Positions 38,651 to 46,848 of a stretch of 64,000 bases of DNA are shown piece by piece. This DNA comes from Pseudobacteroides cellulosolvens ATCC 35603 = DSM 2933 (lineage in GTDB: Bacteria; Bacillota; Clostridia; Acetivibrionales; DSM-2933): NCBI RefSeq assembly GCF_001262605.1, contig NZ_LGTC01000001.1, forward strand, positions 2,399,501 through 2,463,500, read 5' to 3'. The notes beneath the pieces were generated by a model. That model saw only the letters and a list, made by a program, of their open reading frames with translations. It was not told the DNA's origin and did no database searches. How positions within the stretch are numbered: position 1 is the stretch's first letter; each line of letters starts with the position of its first letter. The translations under genes were made by a program, and so were the position numbers.

Positions 38651-39205
38651 TTATTCCACCCTATTTTTATTATACCCAACAAATATATTATCAACTATCA
38701 CCTTAACCTCAATTACCCTTATCCCTGAAGTATCCTCTACAGTTTTCTTAACCTTGACCTGAATATCTTCGGATAGTATAGGTATATTTACGTCAGATAA
38801 TACTACAGCTTTTATTACTACAGTTACCCCTTCCATTCCCTTATATACATAAGCCTTTGCTTCCTTAATGCCGGAAAGCCGTTTTGTAGCTGCCAGGGCA
38901 ATACTTTCAATGGAGTTTAGTGAAACCTTAATCTCACCTATTTCAGTTTTTTTGCTGATAGTCCTTTTCTCTGTGTCATCATTCGTTCCTGATAATAACA
39001 ATATAACACTAACTGCTAGAATACCTAATCCTCCAAAAAAAACTATGCACTGGAATACATTGTTAGTCAATAGGTTTGATGATATATATGTTGAAATGCT
39101 TTCAAAGGAGTCGGGCATGACTGTTAAAAACATAATTGCCATGGTAAATATAATAACTACAACAAAATATATACCTAGTATAGCCCGCTTTAATGTACTG
39201 TTCAT
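38651..39205 (-). CDS. amaP: Alkaline shock response membrane anchor AmaP
   Basis: A 184-residue protein with two N-terminal membrane helices (about 8-28 and 50-68) and a cytoplasmic Asp23-like domain (VSLNSIESIALAATKRLSG..). AmaP holds Asp23 at the membrane in Staphylococcus. The three-gene set asp23-amaP-DUF2273 here is complete. Confidence 0.85.
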   Translation of the reverse strand: MNSTLKRAILGIYFVVVIIFTMAIMFLTVMPDSFESISTYISSNLLTNNVFQCIVFFGGLGILAVSVILLLSGTNDDTEKRTISKKTEIGEIKVSLNSIESIALAATKRLSGIKEAKAYVYKGMEGVTVVIKAVVLSDVNIPILSEDIQVKVKKTVEDTSGIRVIEVKVIVDNIFVGYNKNRVE

Positions 39206-39240
39206 ATTTTGCCTCCTCTTTTGTTTTATCTAAAAAATAT

Positions 39241-39630
39241 CTATTCTACATTGGAGTCATTTTTATTTTCGGTATCAAAATTAACACCCTGTATATGAAT
39301 ATTAACTTCCACTACATTCAGGCCGGTCATTGTCTCAACAGTCTTTTTTACTCTTTCCTGTATATCCCAAGCCACATCGGGTATCCTGCAGCCGTAATCA
39401 ATAATTATATATAAGTCAATTGCTGCTTGTTTTTCACCAACCTCAACCTTAACGCCCTTAGAGAGGCTCTTTCTGCCCAGCATCTCAACAATTTCTCCGG
39501 CAATACCACCGCTCATCCCTGCAACGCCTGATACTTCCATAGCAGCAATCCCGGCTATTATGGCAACAACCTCATCAGTGACCTTAACCGTGCCTAAGTC
39601 ACTTAAAAGCTCATGATTGATTTCCTCCAT
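39241..39630 (-). CDS. Asp23/Gls24 family envelope stress protein
   Basis: A 129-residue Asp23 domain protein (GTVKVTDEVVAIIAGIAAMEVSGVAGMSGG, ALNVEVGE-like strand, DVAWDIQERVKKTVETMTGL). The ATG at 39630 is preferred since GGGAGGG precedes it by about 6 bases; the longest frame begins at 39657. It would coat the inner membrane face through AmaP. In Clostridia it usually sits upstream of nusB, as here. Confidence 0.9.
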   Translation of the reverse strand: MEEINHELLSDLGTVKVTDEVVAIIAGIAAMEVSGVAGMSGGIAGEIVEMLGRKSLSKGVKVEVGEKQAAIDLYIIIDYGCRIPDVAWDIQERVKKTVETMTGLNVVEVNIHIQGVNFDTENKNDSNVE

Positions 39631-39736
39631 AAAAAACCCTCCCAGCATGGAGAACATAATTGCTAAAAAATACTCTTTATCAGGAGTTAATTATATCATT
39701 ATATATAAGTATTATCAATATAAGGAGGATCAATGC

Positions 39737-40441
39737 TTAAAATATATTTTTTATTCTTATTTTATCAATATCCAAATTTGCCTGTCTTGACACAATATCA
39801 TATATCTGTGCTGTCTGAGAGGAAGAAAGATTCGGTGCCTTAACCACTATGTCTACACTTCCGTCATCTGCAAAGAATGCTATAACATCGCTGAATCCAT
39901 TTTTCATTATCAGGCTTTCAATTCTCATTTCTCTGTCTGAATTTTCAGCCATTCTTGTAACTTTCTCATAAGCTTTAGTTCTGGCTTCCTTTGTCAGGCC
40001 TGAATCGTCAGCAATTGCTTTCAATGTATCATTGTTTCTTCCCCTGTTTACTTCTTTATCAAGCTTTGCCCGTGCAAAAAAATCATTTGCTTCTTTTGAG
40101 GCATCCAGTCTTTCACTTGCTTTTTTGTCTGATTCCCCACTGCCTTTTGTATTATCATTATCACTTGTCTTATCGTTGGTATTGGTTTTATTATCTTTAT
40201 TCTCCTCTTTACCTTTAGAGTCCTTACTATCTTCTTTTTTATCCTTATTTTTGTCTGCTTCTTTATCATCAGATGAAACAGCATATTCACTGTCCACATA
40301 AACAGCTTCACCCAACCTTGAATTATCGCTGTTATCTACCGAGGTGCTGCCCTTCTTATAACTATACTGAAGATAACCGGCAACCACCAGCATTAAGACT
40401 AAAGACAGCACAACTATTTGTTTTCTTTTAAATACCATCAT
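39737..40441 (-). CDS. spoIIIAH: Stage III sporulation protein AH
   Basis: A 234-residue protein with one N-terminal membrane helix (QIVVLSLVLMLVVAGYLQY), then a long, highly charged Lys/Asp/Glu/Asn-rich linker (about 45-115) and a C-terminal ring-forming YscJ/FliF-like domain (about 120-234). SpoIIIAH from the mother cell pairs with SpoIIQ across the forespore space. The ATG at 40441 is chosen because of the AGGGGG before it; an upstream frame to 40522 lacks a ribosome site. The linker is longer than I expect in Bacillus. Confidence 0.92.
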   Translation of the reverse strand: MMVFKRKQIVVLSLVLMLVVAGYLQYSYKKGSTSVDNSDNSRLGEAVYVDSEYAVSSDDKEADKNKDKKEDSKDSKGKEENKDNKTNTNDKTSDNDNTKGSGESDKKASERLDASKEANDFFARAKLDKEVNRGRNNDTLKAIADDSGLTKEARTKAYEKVTRMAENSDREMRIESLIMKNGFSDVIAFFADDGSVDIVVKAPNLSSSQTAQIYDIVSRQANLDIDKIRIKNIF

Positions 40442-40550
40442 ATAAAAGCCCCCTTTTAATATTTGAATTATGTATTTAAATGCCCTATACTTGTCATTTA
40501 ATTTATATTCATAATCCTGCAAATTTATAATTAAAATTATTAAAATCAGT

Positions 40551-41165
40551 TTATTTTGTATAGCTGCTTCCGCTTTCTAGAACTTCAATTCTATGAATCG
40601 GAACATCTAAAAGCACCTGTACTGCTCTGGCAAGTCTTTCTTTAACCTCAGGATCTGAAGCTCCCTCAGCAACAACCACTACACCCTTAACCTGGGGCAT
40701 AATTTCTTTTAAGACTATAGGCTTTTTATTATTTCCTTGGATTTCTTCGAATACCACTTTGTTTTCACTGTCATTTTGTTTTATACTTCTTACCCCACCT
40801 CCTGAGTCTTTTTCCTCTGTATCATTTTCATTCCTTTTAATATCGTAAGCAGGTACAATCTCTTTTCCGGATACATATGTCACCATGACATTAACCTTCC
40901 CTGCTCCTTTTACCGTCATTAAGATTTCTTTAAGCCTCTTTTCATTCGTGTCTGTATCACTAGACTCCACTTTGGCAGCTGTCTCCACAACCGGTGTTAA
41001 ATTACCATTAACCGGCTCTTTTTTTGGCTCATTCTTTTTGAACAGGGACCCACCGGCTACAATAGCAATTATCCCGATTATGATAACTATAACTGAGTTT
41101 TCTATAATTTTTTTCTTATTTTTACTTTGGAATAACTTTTCCAGTAACTTTTTAATTTCTATCAT
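40551..41165 (-). CDS. spoIIIAG: Stage III sporulation protein AG
   Basis: A 204-residue single-span protein (SVIVIIIGIIAIVAGGSLF at about 27-45) with a ring-building domain (LKEILMTVKGAGKVNVMVTYVSG, VKGVVVVAEGASDPEVKERLARAVQVLLDVPIHRIEVL). SpoIIIAG forms a large ring in the mother-cell membrane of the A-Q feeding channel. A palindromic element lies in the gap to spoIIIAF. Confidence 0.93.
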   Translation of the reverse strand: MIEIKKLLEKLFQSKNKKKIIENSVIVIIIGIIAIVAGGSLFKKNEPKKEPVNGNLTPVVETAAKVESSDTDTNEKRLKEILMTVKGAGKVNVMVTYVSGKEIVPAYDIKRNENDTEEKDSGGGVRSIKQNDSENKVVFEEIQGNNKKPIVLKEIMPQVKGVVVVAEGASDPEVKERLARAVQVLLDVPIHRIEVLESGSSYTK

Positions 41166-41190
41166 ATCCTTCTCCCATTCATCCTTTTGT

Positions 41191-41220
41191 AAGGAATGAC
41201 TAAAATATTCTTAGTCATTA
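41191..41220. repeat. Palindromic intergenic element, family 1, copy F (minimal)
   Basis: AAGGAATGACTAAAATATTC followed by TTAGTCATTA: the arm termini AATGACTAA / TTAGTCATT of family 1 with almost no core. It lies between spoIIIAG and spoIIIAF. Confidence 0.6.
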
Positions 41221-41225
41221 CTAAA

Positions 41226-41921
41226 TTACCTTTGAGTCTTTGTTTGCTGACTTTGGCATGTAATTATGATATCTTCCTTTTTCACCCCCAGAAGCTCATT
41301 TATTTTGTTCTTTAAATGTGAATCCAGCTTACTGTCTACAACATTGTTTGTAGCTACTTTATCGGTTTTTATGCTTCTTTTGTTTGTTTGGTGAGTATTA
41401 GCTATGGAAATTTCACTTCCAGGGCCTACTTGAATTTTTTCTACTTTTGGTATCATACTTACACTCTGGACAGCATCCTCTTCATCTTTCTTATTGAGAC
41501 TCATATATATCCGCTTAATCTCCCCATACTTTTCCGAGTTTACGTCTTCATCTACAATTACATCAGCCTTCACTGATTCTATCTCATCATTTTGTGCTGC
41601 ATAGTTTTCCAATTGGTCTATAATTTTTTGTCTGTATACTTCAATAACTTGCTTTGATTGGTTTTTATTTAATACCTTACTCTTTTTCTCAATATCCATT
41701 TTGTTGATATTTATGGTCTCAAAGAGTTCCAAGCCTTTTAAATCTGATTCCTTCTCAATAAATTTTAATATAGGAGTTATGAGAGTAATCATAATAAGAA
41801 ATCCCGAAATCAAATTAATATACTTTTTCATTCTTCCCGAAGGAACTAAAATCTCAAGAAGAACAATAAATATTACCAGTGTTACTATATTGATGGTCCA
41901 TCCCCTCAAAAATTCAATCAT
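41226..41921 (-). CDS. spoIIIAF: Stage III sporulation protein AF
   Basis: A 231-residue protein with two N-terminal membrane helices (NIVTLVIFIVLLEILV and LISGFLIMITLITPIL), then a soluble domain in the mother cell. Cotranscribed with spoIIIAE and AG by position. A family-2 palindrome and a family-1 remnant lie in front of its ribosome site. Confidence 0.9.
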   Translation of the reverse strand: MIEFLRGWTINIVTLVIFIVLLEILVPSGRMKKYINLISGFLIMITLITPILKFIEKESDLKGLELFETININKMDIEKKSKVLNKNQSKQVIEVYRQKIIDQLENYAAQNDEIESVKADVIVDEDVNSEKYGEIKRIYMSLNKKDEEDAVQSVSMIPKVEKIQVGPGSEISIANTHQTNKRSIKTDKVATNNVVDSKLDSHLKNKINELLGVKKEDIIITCQSQQTKTQR

Positions 41922-41938
41922 AAACTTCTCCTCCTTAT

Positions 41939-41980
41939 AGATACCTAACTGTAAAACCAGTTATATACAGTTCGATATCT
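41939..41980. repeat. Palindromic element, family 2, short copy
   Basis: AGATACCTAACTGTA and TACAGTTCGATATCT are 15-base inverted arms (two mismatches) separated by 12 bases. The arms match those of the 98-base element at 45943-46040. It lies directly upstream of spoIIIAF. Confidence 0.65.
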
Positions 41981-41982
41981 TA

Positions 41983-42034
41983 TGAATGACGGGAATATAT
42001 TTTAGTCATTAGGAATGGCTAAGGCATTCCTAAG
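41983..42034. repeat. Family-1 remnant, copy G, with adjacent small hairpin
   Basis: GAATGACGGGAATATATTTT followed by AGTCATT keeps the family-1 arm ends. It is followed by AGGAATGGCTAAGGCATTCCT, another small palindrome that ends at the spoIIIAE stop. Confidence 0.45.
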
Positions 42035-43189
42035 TCATCGTATAGCAGATGAAATGCTGCTTGAAGCAATTATTGCCGTTATGGCAATTAGGAACATAAA
42101 TGCCACGCAAGCTACTACTCCTAAAACGAATGTAAGAGATCCTGCTACATCATTTATGCACTTTACAATTCTATTTTCTGCAATAGGTTCAACCAATACA
42201 GCTGTCATTTTATATAATGATATAAGTGCAAATATTTTAATTATTGGTACGAGGCATATAGACACGATCCCTATCATTACAGCTATACCTGATGCATTTT
42301 TTATTAGCAGTGTACATCCTAAAACTGTATCTGCTGCATCTGCAAGGTATTTTCCAGCCACAGGTATAAATGCTCCTATTGCAAACTTGGCAGTTTTGCT
42401 TGAAACTCCATCAACAACAGCACCTACTGATCCCTGTATTGTAATTATTGCTATAAAGACAGTCAGTATTAATCCTAAAATTACTGTCCCTGTCTGCTTT
42501 AAAAAGGATGCCAGTTTGGATATCTGAACCTTGTCTGAAATATTGTTTACCAAAGATAAAATAGTTGAAAGAAGAATTATTGGAATAAAAATATTCTTCA
42601 TAATTGTTGCAACAATCTCAACAATCACCACAAGAAGGGGCTGAAATATGCCCCCTGATGTAATATTCCCACTTGATATAAGTAATGTAATAAGTATAGG
42701 AATAGATGCCTGCATAAAATCAACCATGTCGTCTATTATACCTCTTCCCATGGTTAATACAGAGTTTAAGCTAACTATCAAAACCGATACAATAACTATG
42801 TAGCAAACAAAAAAGGCTAATTCCCCAACGCTCGCACTTAAAAATGACGATTGAAGGTTTTTAAGAATAGCACACAAAACTATAAGAACAATAAGCTTAA
42901 TTAATATACCAATGTTTATATATATTTCTTTAAAGAAATAACGTAATACTCCATTTAATATACTCTTTATATTTAGATTAAACTTACCTTTAGCAGCATT
43001 TGTTATAAACCCATTAGGGTCATACTCCGGCAAAAGCTCCTTTATACCATTATTGGCATAGTTTTGCATCTGGTTCTCAATGCTCTTAGCTTCCTCCGAT
43101 TTAGCCTGCTCTTCAATAAGCTTATCATCCCCAATATTATCACTTTCTGCATATACATTATATATATAAAGTGATTGCATTTGAAACAA
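42035..43189 (-). CDS. spoIIIAE: Stage III sporulation protein AE, with probable frameshift in the signal peptide
   Basis: A polytopic membrane protein of the spoIIIA channel: about eight hydrophobic segments after residue 85, and conserved PEYDPNGFI, IPIILLSTILSLVNNIS, FIAIITIQGSVGAVVDGVSSKTAKFAIGAFIPVAGKYLADAADTVLG-like parts typical of SpoIIIAE. The frame opens with TTG at 43189 in the middle of a would-be signal peptide. The hydrophobic stretch ILVFIIILTLF lies just upstream in the same frame, but the only ATG with a ribosome site (43263; AGAGGAT before it) is in another frame. One added base near 43241 would join MKRTLIF to the rest with cleavage at NVYA. This is either a sequence error or a real mutation. 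Upstream lies dac instead of spoIIIAD. Confidence 0.88.
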   Translation of the reverse strand: MFQMQSLYIYNVYAESDNIGDDKLIEEQAKSEEAKSIENQMQNYANNGIKELLPEYDPNGFITNAAKGKFNLNIKSILNGVLRYFFKEIYINIGILIKLIVLIVLCAILKNLQSSFLSASVGELAFFVCYIVIVSVLIVSLNSVLTMGRGIIDDMVDFMQASIPILITLLISSGNITSGGIFQPLLVVIVEIVATIMKNIFIPIILLSTILSLVNNISDKVQISKLASFLKQTGTVILGLILTVFIAIITIQGSVGAVVDGVSSKTAKFAIGAFIPVAGKYLADAADTVLGCTLLIKNASGIAVMIGIVSICLVPIIKIFALISLYKMTAVLVEPIAENRIVKCINDVAGSLTFVLGVVACVAFMFLIAITAIIASSSISSAIR

Positions 43190-43379
43190 AGTAAGAATGA
43201 TAATAAAAACCAGAATTGATACTTTAACATATTTTTCAAATTAAAAATTAATGTTCTCTTCATACTAATCCTCTTTGGTACTTTTATTTTTTGTACATAA
43301 AACATATTTATATATAGATATTTAACTACGTCCAACTTTATTACATAAAATTTTAATTTTAATATAATTTGTTGTCTCC

Positions 43380-44600
43380 TTAACTACCGGATTGACTGTC
43401 CATGGAAGGATTCATATATAGTAACCAGTCCTTTAGCATTTCACACATATAATCAAGAAATCCTTTGCGTAGAACCTCATGCTTTGTTTTTAGCTCTGAC
43501 TGTGCAATAAGTTTTCCATTCAAGGAGAAACTAATATTTCCAATGTTCACACCTTCGCTAATAGGTGCTTCTATAGAATCAGGAATTTCTTCCACACGTT
43601 TTAAATTATTGAATTCCTCATCCGTTAATGGGTACTTTATTTCATCACTCGAAGTTATTGCCACAAACTTTTCTTTTCCTTTTATCACCGGTACTCTTTT
43701 AAACTCATCATCCACCCTTTTCAATGTACGTAGCTTGTAATTTTTAAAAGAATAATCCAGTATTTTTCTGCTGCTCTCTGCCCTGATAGTTCTTGTCGGA
43801 CATCCAAGGACAACAGATATCAACCTCCATCCATCCCTTGTTGCAGAACATACAAGGCACCTTCCTGCCTGGCCGGTATACCCTGTCTTAACACCATCAG
43901 CACCAGGATAAAAACCCAGCATTTCATTTGTATTATATAAACTTCTGCCGGTAATACTTTTGGAAATAGTCTTGCATATGCTGGCGAATTCAGGTTTTGA
44001 AAGTGCATACTTTGCCATTTGAGCAAGCTCAAGAGCAGTAGAATAATGGCCCTCACGGTCCAAGCCATGAGGCGTTTTAAAGGACGTATTTACAAGATTT
44101 AGTTCCTTGGCTTTTTTATTCATCATATCTACAAATGTTTCCACATCTCCTCCAATGTGCTCAGCTATAGCTATAGCCGCATCGTTACCCGAGTTGAGCA
44201 TCAGACCGTATAATAACTCCTTCAATTTCAGCTTTTCTCCCTCTTTCAGGTTGATACTTGATCCTTTAATGCTTGCGGCCCTTTTGCTTATTGTGACTAT
44301 ATCATCAAGATTACCGTTTTCTAGAGTTACTATGGCTGTCATTATTTTTGTAGTACTGGCAATATACTTTCTTTGTTCAGCATTTTTTGAATATAAAATC
44401 CGTCCGCTGTTTGAGTCCATAACAATAGCAGCATGTGCATTAACTACAGGAATAGACGCAAGAACATCCTTCTGCTTGGAGACAAAGGCTTTTATGACAA
44501 GCTGCCCTTCATTCAAATCATCTGAAAACGAATAAGTGCATATATTTACAATCATTATAAAGATAATGATTATACTAGTTTTACATTTTATACCTATCAC
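43380..44600 (-). CDS. D-alanyl-D-alanine carboxypeptidase (DacF/PBP5-like)
   Basis: A 406-residue low-molecular-weight penicillin-binding protein that trims the terminal D-Ala of peptidoglycan. It has a signal peptide (residues 1-26), then S11 peptidase motifs STTK (Ser82, Lys85), SGN (137-139) and KTG (238-240), and a C-terminal PBP5-type beta domain (from about 290) with an amphipathic end (FLDYMCEMLKDWLLYM) for membrane contact. It sits next to sporulation genes, so a DacF-like role in spore cortex or a general role is possible. Confidence 0.93.
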   Translation of the reverse strand: MIGIKCKTSIIIIFIMIVNICTYSFSDDLNEGQLVIKAFVSKQKDVLASIPVVNAHAAIVMDSNSGRILYSKNAEQRKYIASTTKIMTAIVTLENGNLDDIVTISKRAASIKGSSINLKEGEKLKLKELLYGLMLNSGNDAAIAIAEHIGGDVETFVDMMNKKAKELNLVNTSFKTPHGLDREGHYSTALELAQMAKYALSKPEFASICKTISKSITGRSLYNTNEMLGFYPGADGVKTGYTGQAGRCLVCSATRDGWRLISVVLGCPTRTIRAESSRKILDYSFKNYKLRTLKRVDDEFKRVPVIKGKEKFVAITSSDEIKYPLTDEEFNNLKRVEEIPDSIEAPISEGVNIGNISFSLNGKLIAQSELKTKHEVLRKGFLDYMCEMLKDWLLYMNPSMDSQSGS

Positions 44601-44842
44601 TTAACCCACCTCAAATTAATATTTATATGAAAATATATGAATTGAATTTGTCTAATATAATAAATTTGATTAATTAATATCACAATATACTATATAAAGA
44701 TCAACTTTTATATAGAGCTAATCCTTATGCAATTATATTACAATATTTGTAAAGGAATTGTTTTTAATCTCGACCAAAACTTACTACTTATAATCTTATA
44801 GTTTTAAGACACAATAAGACTATAAAGGGAGGTGATATTAAA

Positions 44843-45055
44843 ATGGCAAACAACAATAACAACAGCAAAACTCAGTTTGATAACATGAAGTATGAAATAG
44901 CTAAAGAAATTGGTGTAAACTTAAAACAGGGATATAACGGTGACTTAACTGCAAGAGAAGCAGGTAAAGTTGGCGGTAATATAGTTAAGAAAGTTTTTCA
45001 GTCATACACTGGTAACAGCTATCCTACTGAAAAATTAAATGACACTTCCAGATAA
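44843..45055 (+). CDS. Alpha/beta-type small acid-soluble spore protein
   Basis: A 70-residue SASP with the signatures KYEIAKEIGV and GYNGDLTAREAGKVGGNIVKK (GPR protease site region EIAxE and the second conserved helix). It coats and protects spore DNA and is degraded at germination. An Asn-rich N-terminus is typical. GGGAGGTGA precedes the ATG. Forespore expression is expected. Confidence 0.96.
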   Translation: MANNNNNSKTQFDNMKYEIAKEIGVNLKQGYNGDLTAREAGKVGGNIVKKVFQSYTGNSYPTEKLNDTSR

Positions 45056-45079
45056 GTATAGCATTCTGGCATAGTTTAT

Positions 45080-45134
45080 AGTGCTTTTTATTTTAGTAAT
45101 ATGATCTTCTTATTCATAAATATTAAAAAGCACT
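45080..45134 (+). terminator. SASP gene hairpin
   Basis: AGTGCTTTTTATTTTAGTA pairs with TATTAAAAAGCACT at 45121-45134, just past the SASP stop. A long stem with a wide loop; it could end the SASP transcript together with the next hairpin. Confidence 0.5.
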
Positions 45135-45177
45135 TCAATGTAATAAAATATTGCTAGATTTCACTCTGTGAATCAGC

Positions 45178-45218
45178 ACTAAAAGGACTTCAAATATGAT
45201 TTTGAAGTCCTTTTAGTA
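45178..45218. terminator. Strong bidirectional terminator
   Basis: ACTAAAAGGACTTCAAA and TTTGAAGTCCTTTTAGT form a nearly perfect 17-base stem with a very short loop. It lies between the convergent SASP and coat protein genes. Confidence 0.8.
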
Positions 45219-45336
45219 TTAAGAAACATCATAACTTTCCAAACATAAATAAGAAACAGGCAGATAATAAAGCTTCTCCGACTGTCTCTTTTAACATACC
45301 TTCTATTTTAATTATTTCAATGCTATAAAATCCTAA

Positions 45337-45603
45337 TTAAGCATTAATTCTTGAGGCTTCCTGCTGTGCCTTGCTTATTTCCTGTTGACTTGCATTCTCA
45401 ATTTGATACCATCCCTTTTGAGTCATCAAGTCAAAAATCTGTTTCTGATGATTAAATGTACTTGTAAGAATACTTGCTGCATCATTCCTTAAAAACTGAT
45501 TATTGCTTTCAAGTACTAAATTTGTCAATGAAGATGCTGCAAGCTTATGCTCATTCAATAAAATGGACATGACTTCCTGATCAGTAAAACTTTTCATTTC
45601 CAA
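45337..45603 (-). CDS. CotF-like spore coat protein
   Basis: An 88-residue helical protein (FTDQEVMSILLNEHKLAASSLTNLVLES.. FNHQKQIFDLMTQKGWY) of the CotF family of spore coat proteins, with the usual Gln-rich end. It follows a related small gene by 6 bases, so both are probably made together late in sporulation in the mother cell. Confidence 0.82.
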   Translation of the reverse strand: MEMKSFTDQEVMSILLNEHKLAASSLTNLVLESNNQFLRNDAASILTSTFNHQKQIFDLMTQKGWYQIENASQQEISKAQQEASRINA

Positions 45604-45609
45604 TCCTCC

Positions 45610-45807
45610 TTACTGTATTGTCGCTGTATTAATATGTTTGATTAGTGTCTGTAAATCACTTTGATGATCTTTTGCCATCTGCTGGCATAAACTTTTGATT
45701 TGTGCATCGGTACATATTTCTGCACAACTTTCCATAACCTTGATGCTATTTTGTGTCATTTTGATGTTATCCTGAACCAGCATAAGCTCTTTTGAAGTAA
45801 GTGACAT
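45610..45807 (-). CDS. Small CotF-related coat protein
   Basis: A 65-residue helical protein (SLTSKELMLVQDNIKMTQNSIKVMESCAEICTD). It resembles the small partners of CotF-like coat proteins in Clostridia, with conserved Gln, His and Cys positions. First gene of a two-gene unit with an AGGAGGT ribosome site. Confidence 0.72.
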   Translation of the reverse strand: MSLTSKELMLVQDNIKMTQNSIKVMESCAEICTDAQIKSLCQQMAKDHQSDLQTLIKHINTATIQ

Positions 45808-46157
45808 AAGCTACCTCCTTAGTTAATATTAGTTTTATCATATCAATAAATATCATTTGCATTTTTTTCTGATATATTCATTTATATTTAAAGTGATTAA
45901 ACTTTTAACATAAATAAAATAATTTATTTAAGAGCCATTTAAAGATACCGAACTGTAAAGTTATATAATATTTTGCCTGGAGTAGCCCTTTTTCGGCGAT
46001 TCTGCACACTACATATAACTAGTTTTACAATTTGGTATCTGCAAATACATAACCAAAGGAATAAAGGTAAAAATAAAATATAGACAAATGTAAAAATTAA
46101 TTGATTTTTATGTATTTTATACAATTCTTCATTTAAAATAACTGAAAGGATGATATT
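45808..46157. other. Divergent region coat genes / DUF421 gene
   Basis: These 350 bases must carry the two divergent promoters, but none stands out in the AT-rich sequence. The main structure is the 98-base family-2 palindrome at 45943-46040. No credible ORF is present. Confidence 0.5.
45943..46040. repeat. Palindromic element, family 2, full copy
   Basis: AGATACCGAACTGTAAAGTT (left) and the near complement TATAACTAGTTTTACAATTT plus GGTATCT (right) form about 23-base arms around a GC-richer core that contains GGAGTAGCCC. The arms match 41939-41980; a single arm (AACAGTTAGGTATCT) also occurs at 11813-11827. Confidence 0.7.
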
Positions 46158-46847
46158 GTGTTAGTAGTTTTTATAAGGACTCTCATACTCTTTTTAATAG
46201 TCGTTGTTGTCATGCGTGCTATGGGAAAACGACAAATCGGCCAACTCCAGCCTTTTGAACTGGCAGTTGCTATAATGATATCCGAATTAGCTGCTGTACC
46301 AATGCAAAATACAGGAATTCCTTTGATAAATGGAATAATTCCTATTATCACATTGCTGGTTGCACAGCTCTTACTGTCATTAATATCCTTAAAAAGTGTC
46401 AAAGCTCGCGGTATCATATGCGGTAAACCAAATATACTTATTGAAAATGGTAAAATCATTGAAGCAAACTTGCGAAAAGAAATGTATACATTGAACGATT
46501 TGCTTGAGCAGTTGCGTATTAAAGGCACAAGCAACATATCGGATATTGAGTATGCAATCCTTGAAACTAATGGGCAACTTAGCATAATTCCTAAATCCCA
46601 AAAAAGGCCTATCACACCTGAAGACATTAAAATTGACACCCAATATGAAGGAATCCCCTTAGATCTTGTAATTGATGGTGACGTCAATTATAAAAATTTA
46701 AAAAGAGCCAACCTTGATGAAAGCTGGCTTATTAATCAGCTAAATAGTTTGGGTATAAGAAATATAAAGGAAACTCTATTTGTCAGTTTGGATTCAGCTG
46801 GAAAATTATACTTGCAGAAAAAAAGTAAGGAAGGGGAGGGGCATTGA
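46158..46847 (+). CDS. DUF421 (YetF-type) membrane protein
   Basis: A 229-residue protein with three N-terminal membrane helices (residues 1-75) and the DUF421 signatures MRAMGKRQIGQLQPFELAVAIMISELAAVPM and a soluble beta domain (NILIENGKIIEANLRKEMYTLNDLLEQLR.. DIEYAILETNGQLSIIPK). The start is GTG at 46158 with GAAAGGA in front. In Bacillus, YetF-like proteins include germination- and spore-related members. It is translated almost end-to-start with a DUF4363 gene, a frequent pair. Confidence 0.88.
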   Translation: MLVVFIRTLILFLIVVVVMRAMGKRQIGQLQPFELAVAIMISELAAVPMQNTGIPLINGIIPIITLLVAQLLLSLISLKSVKARGIICGKPNILIENGKIIEANLRKEMYTLNDLLEQLRIKGTSNISDIEYAILETNGQLSIIPKSQKRPITPEDIKIDTQYEGIPLDLVIDGDVNYKNLKRANLDESWLINQLNSLGIRNIKETLFVSLDSAGKLYLQKKSKEGEGH

Positions 46848-46848
46848 T

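Noticed and set aside
43042..43335. 97-codon ORF overlapping the spoIIIAE start as a separate gene
   Set aside because: Its useful part is the likely signal-peptide start of spoIIIAE in a shifted frame; the rest is out-of-frame coding sequence.
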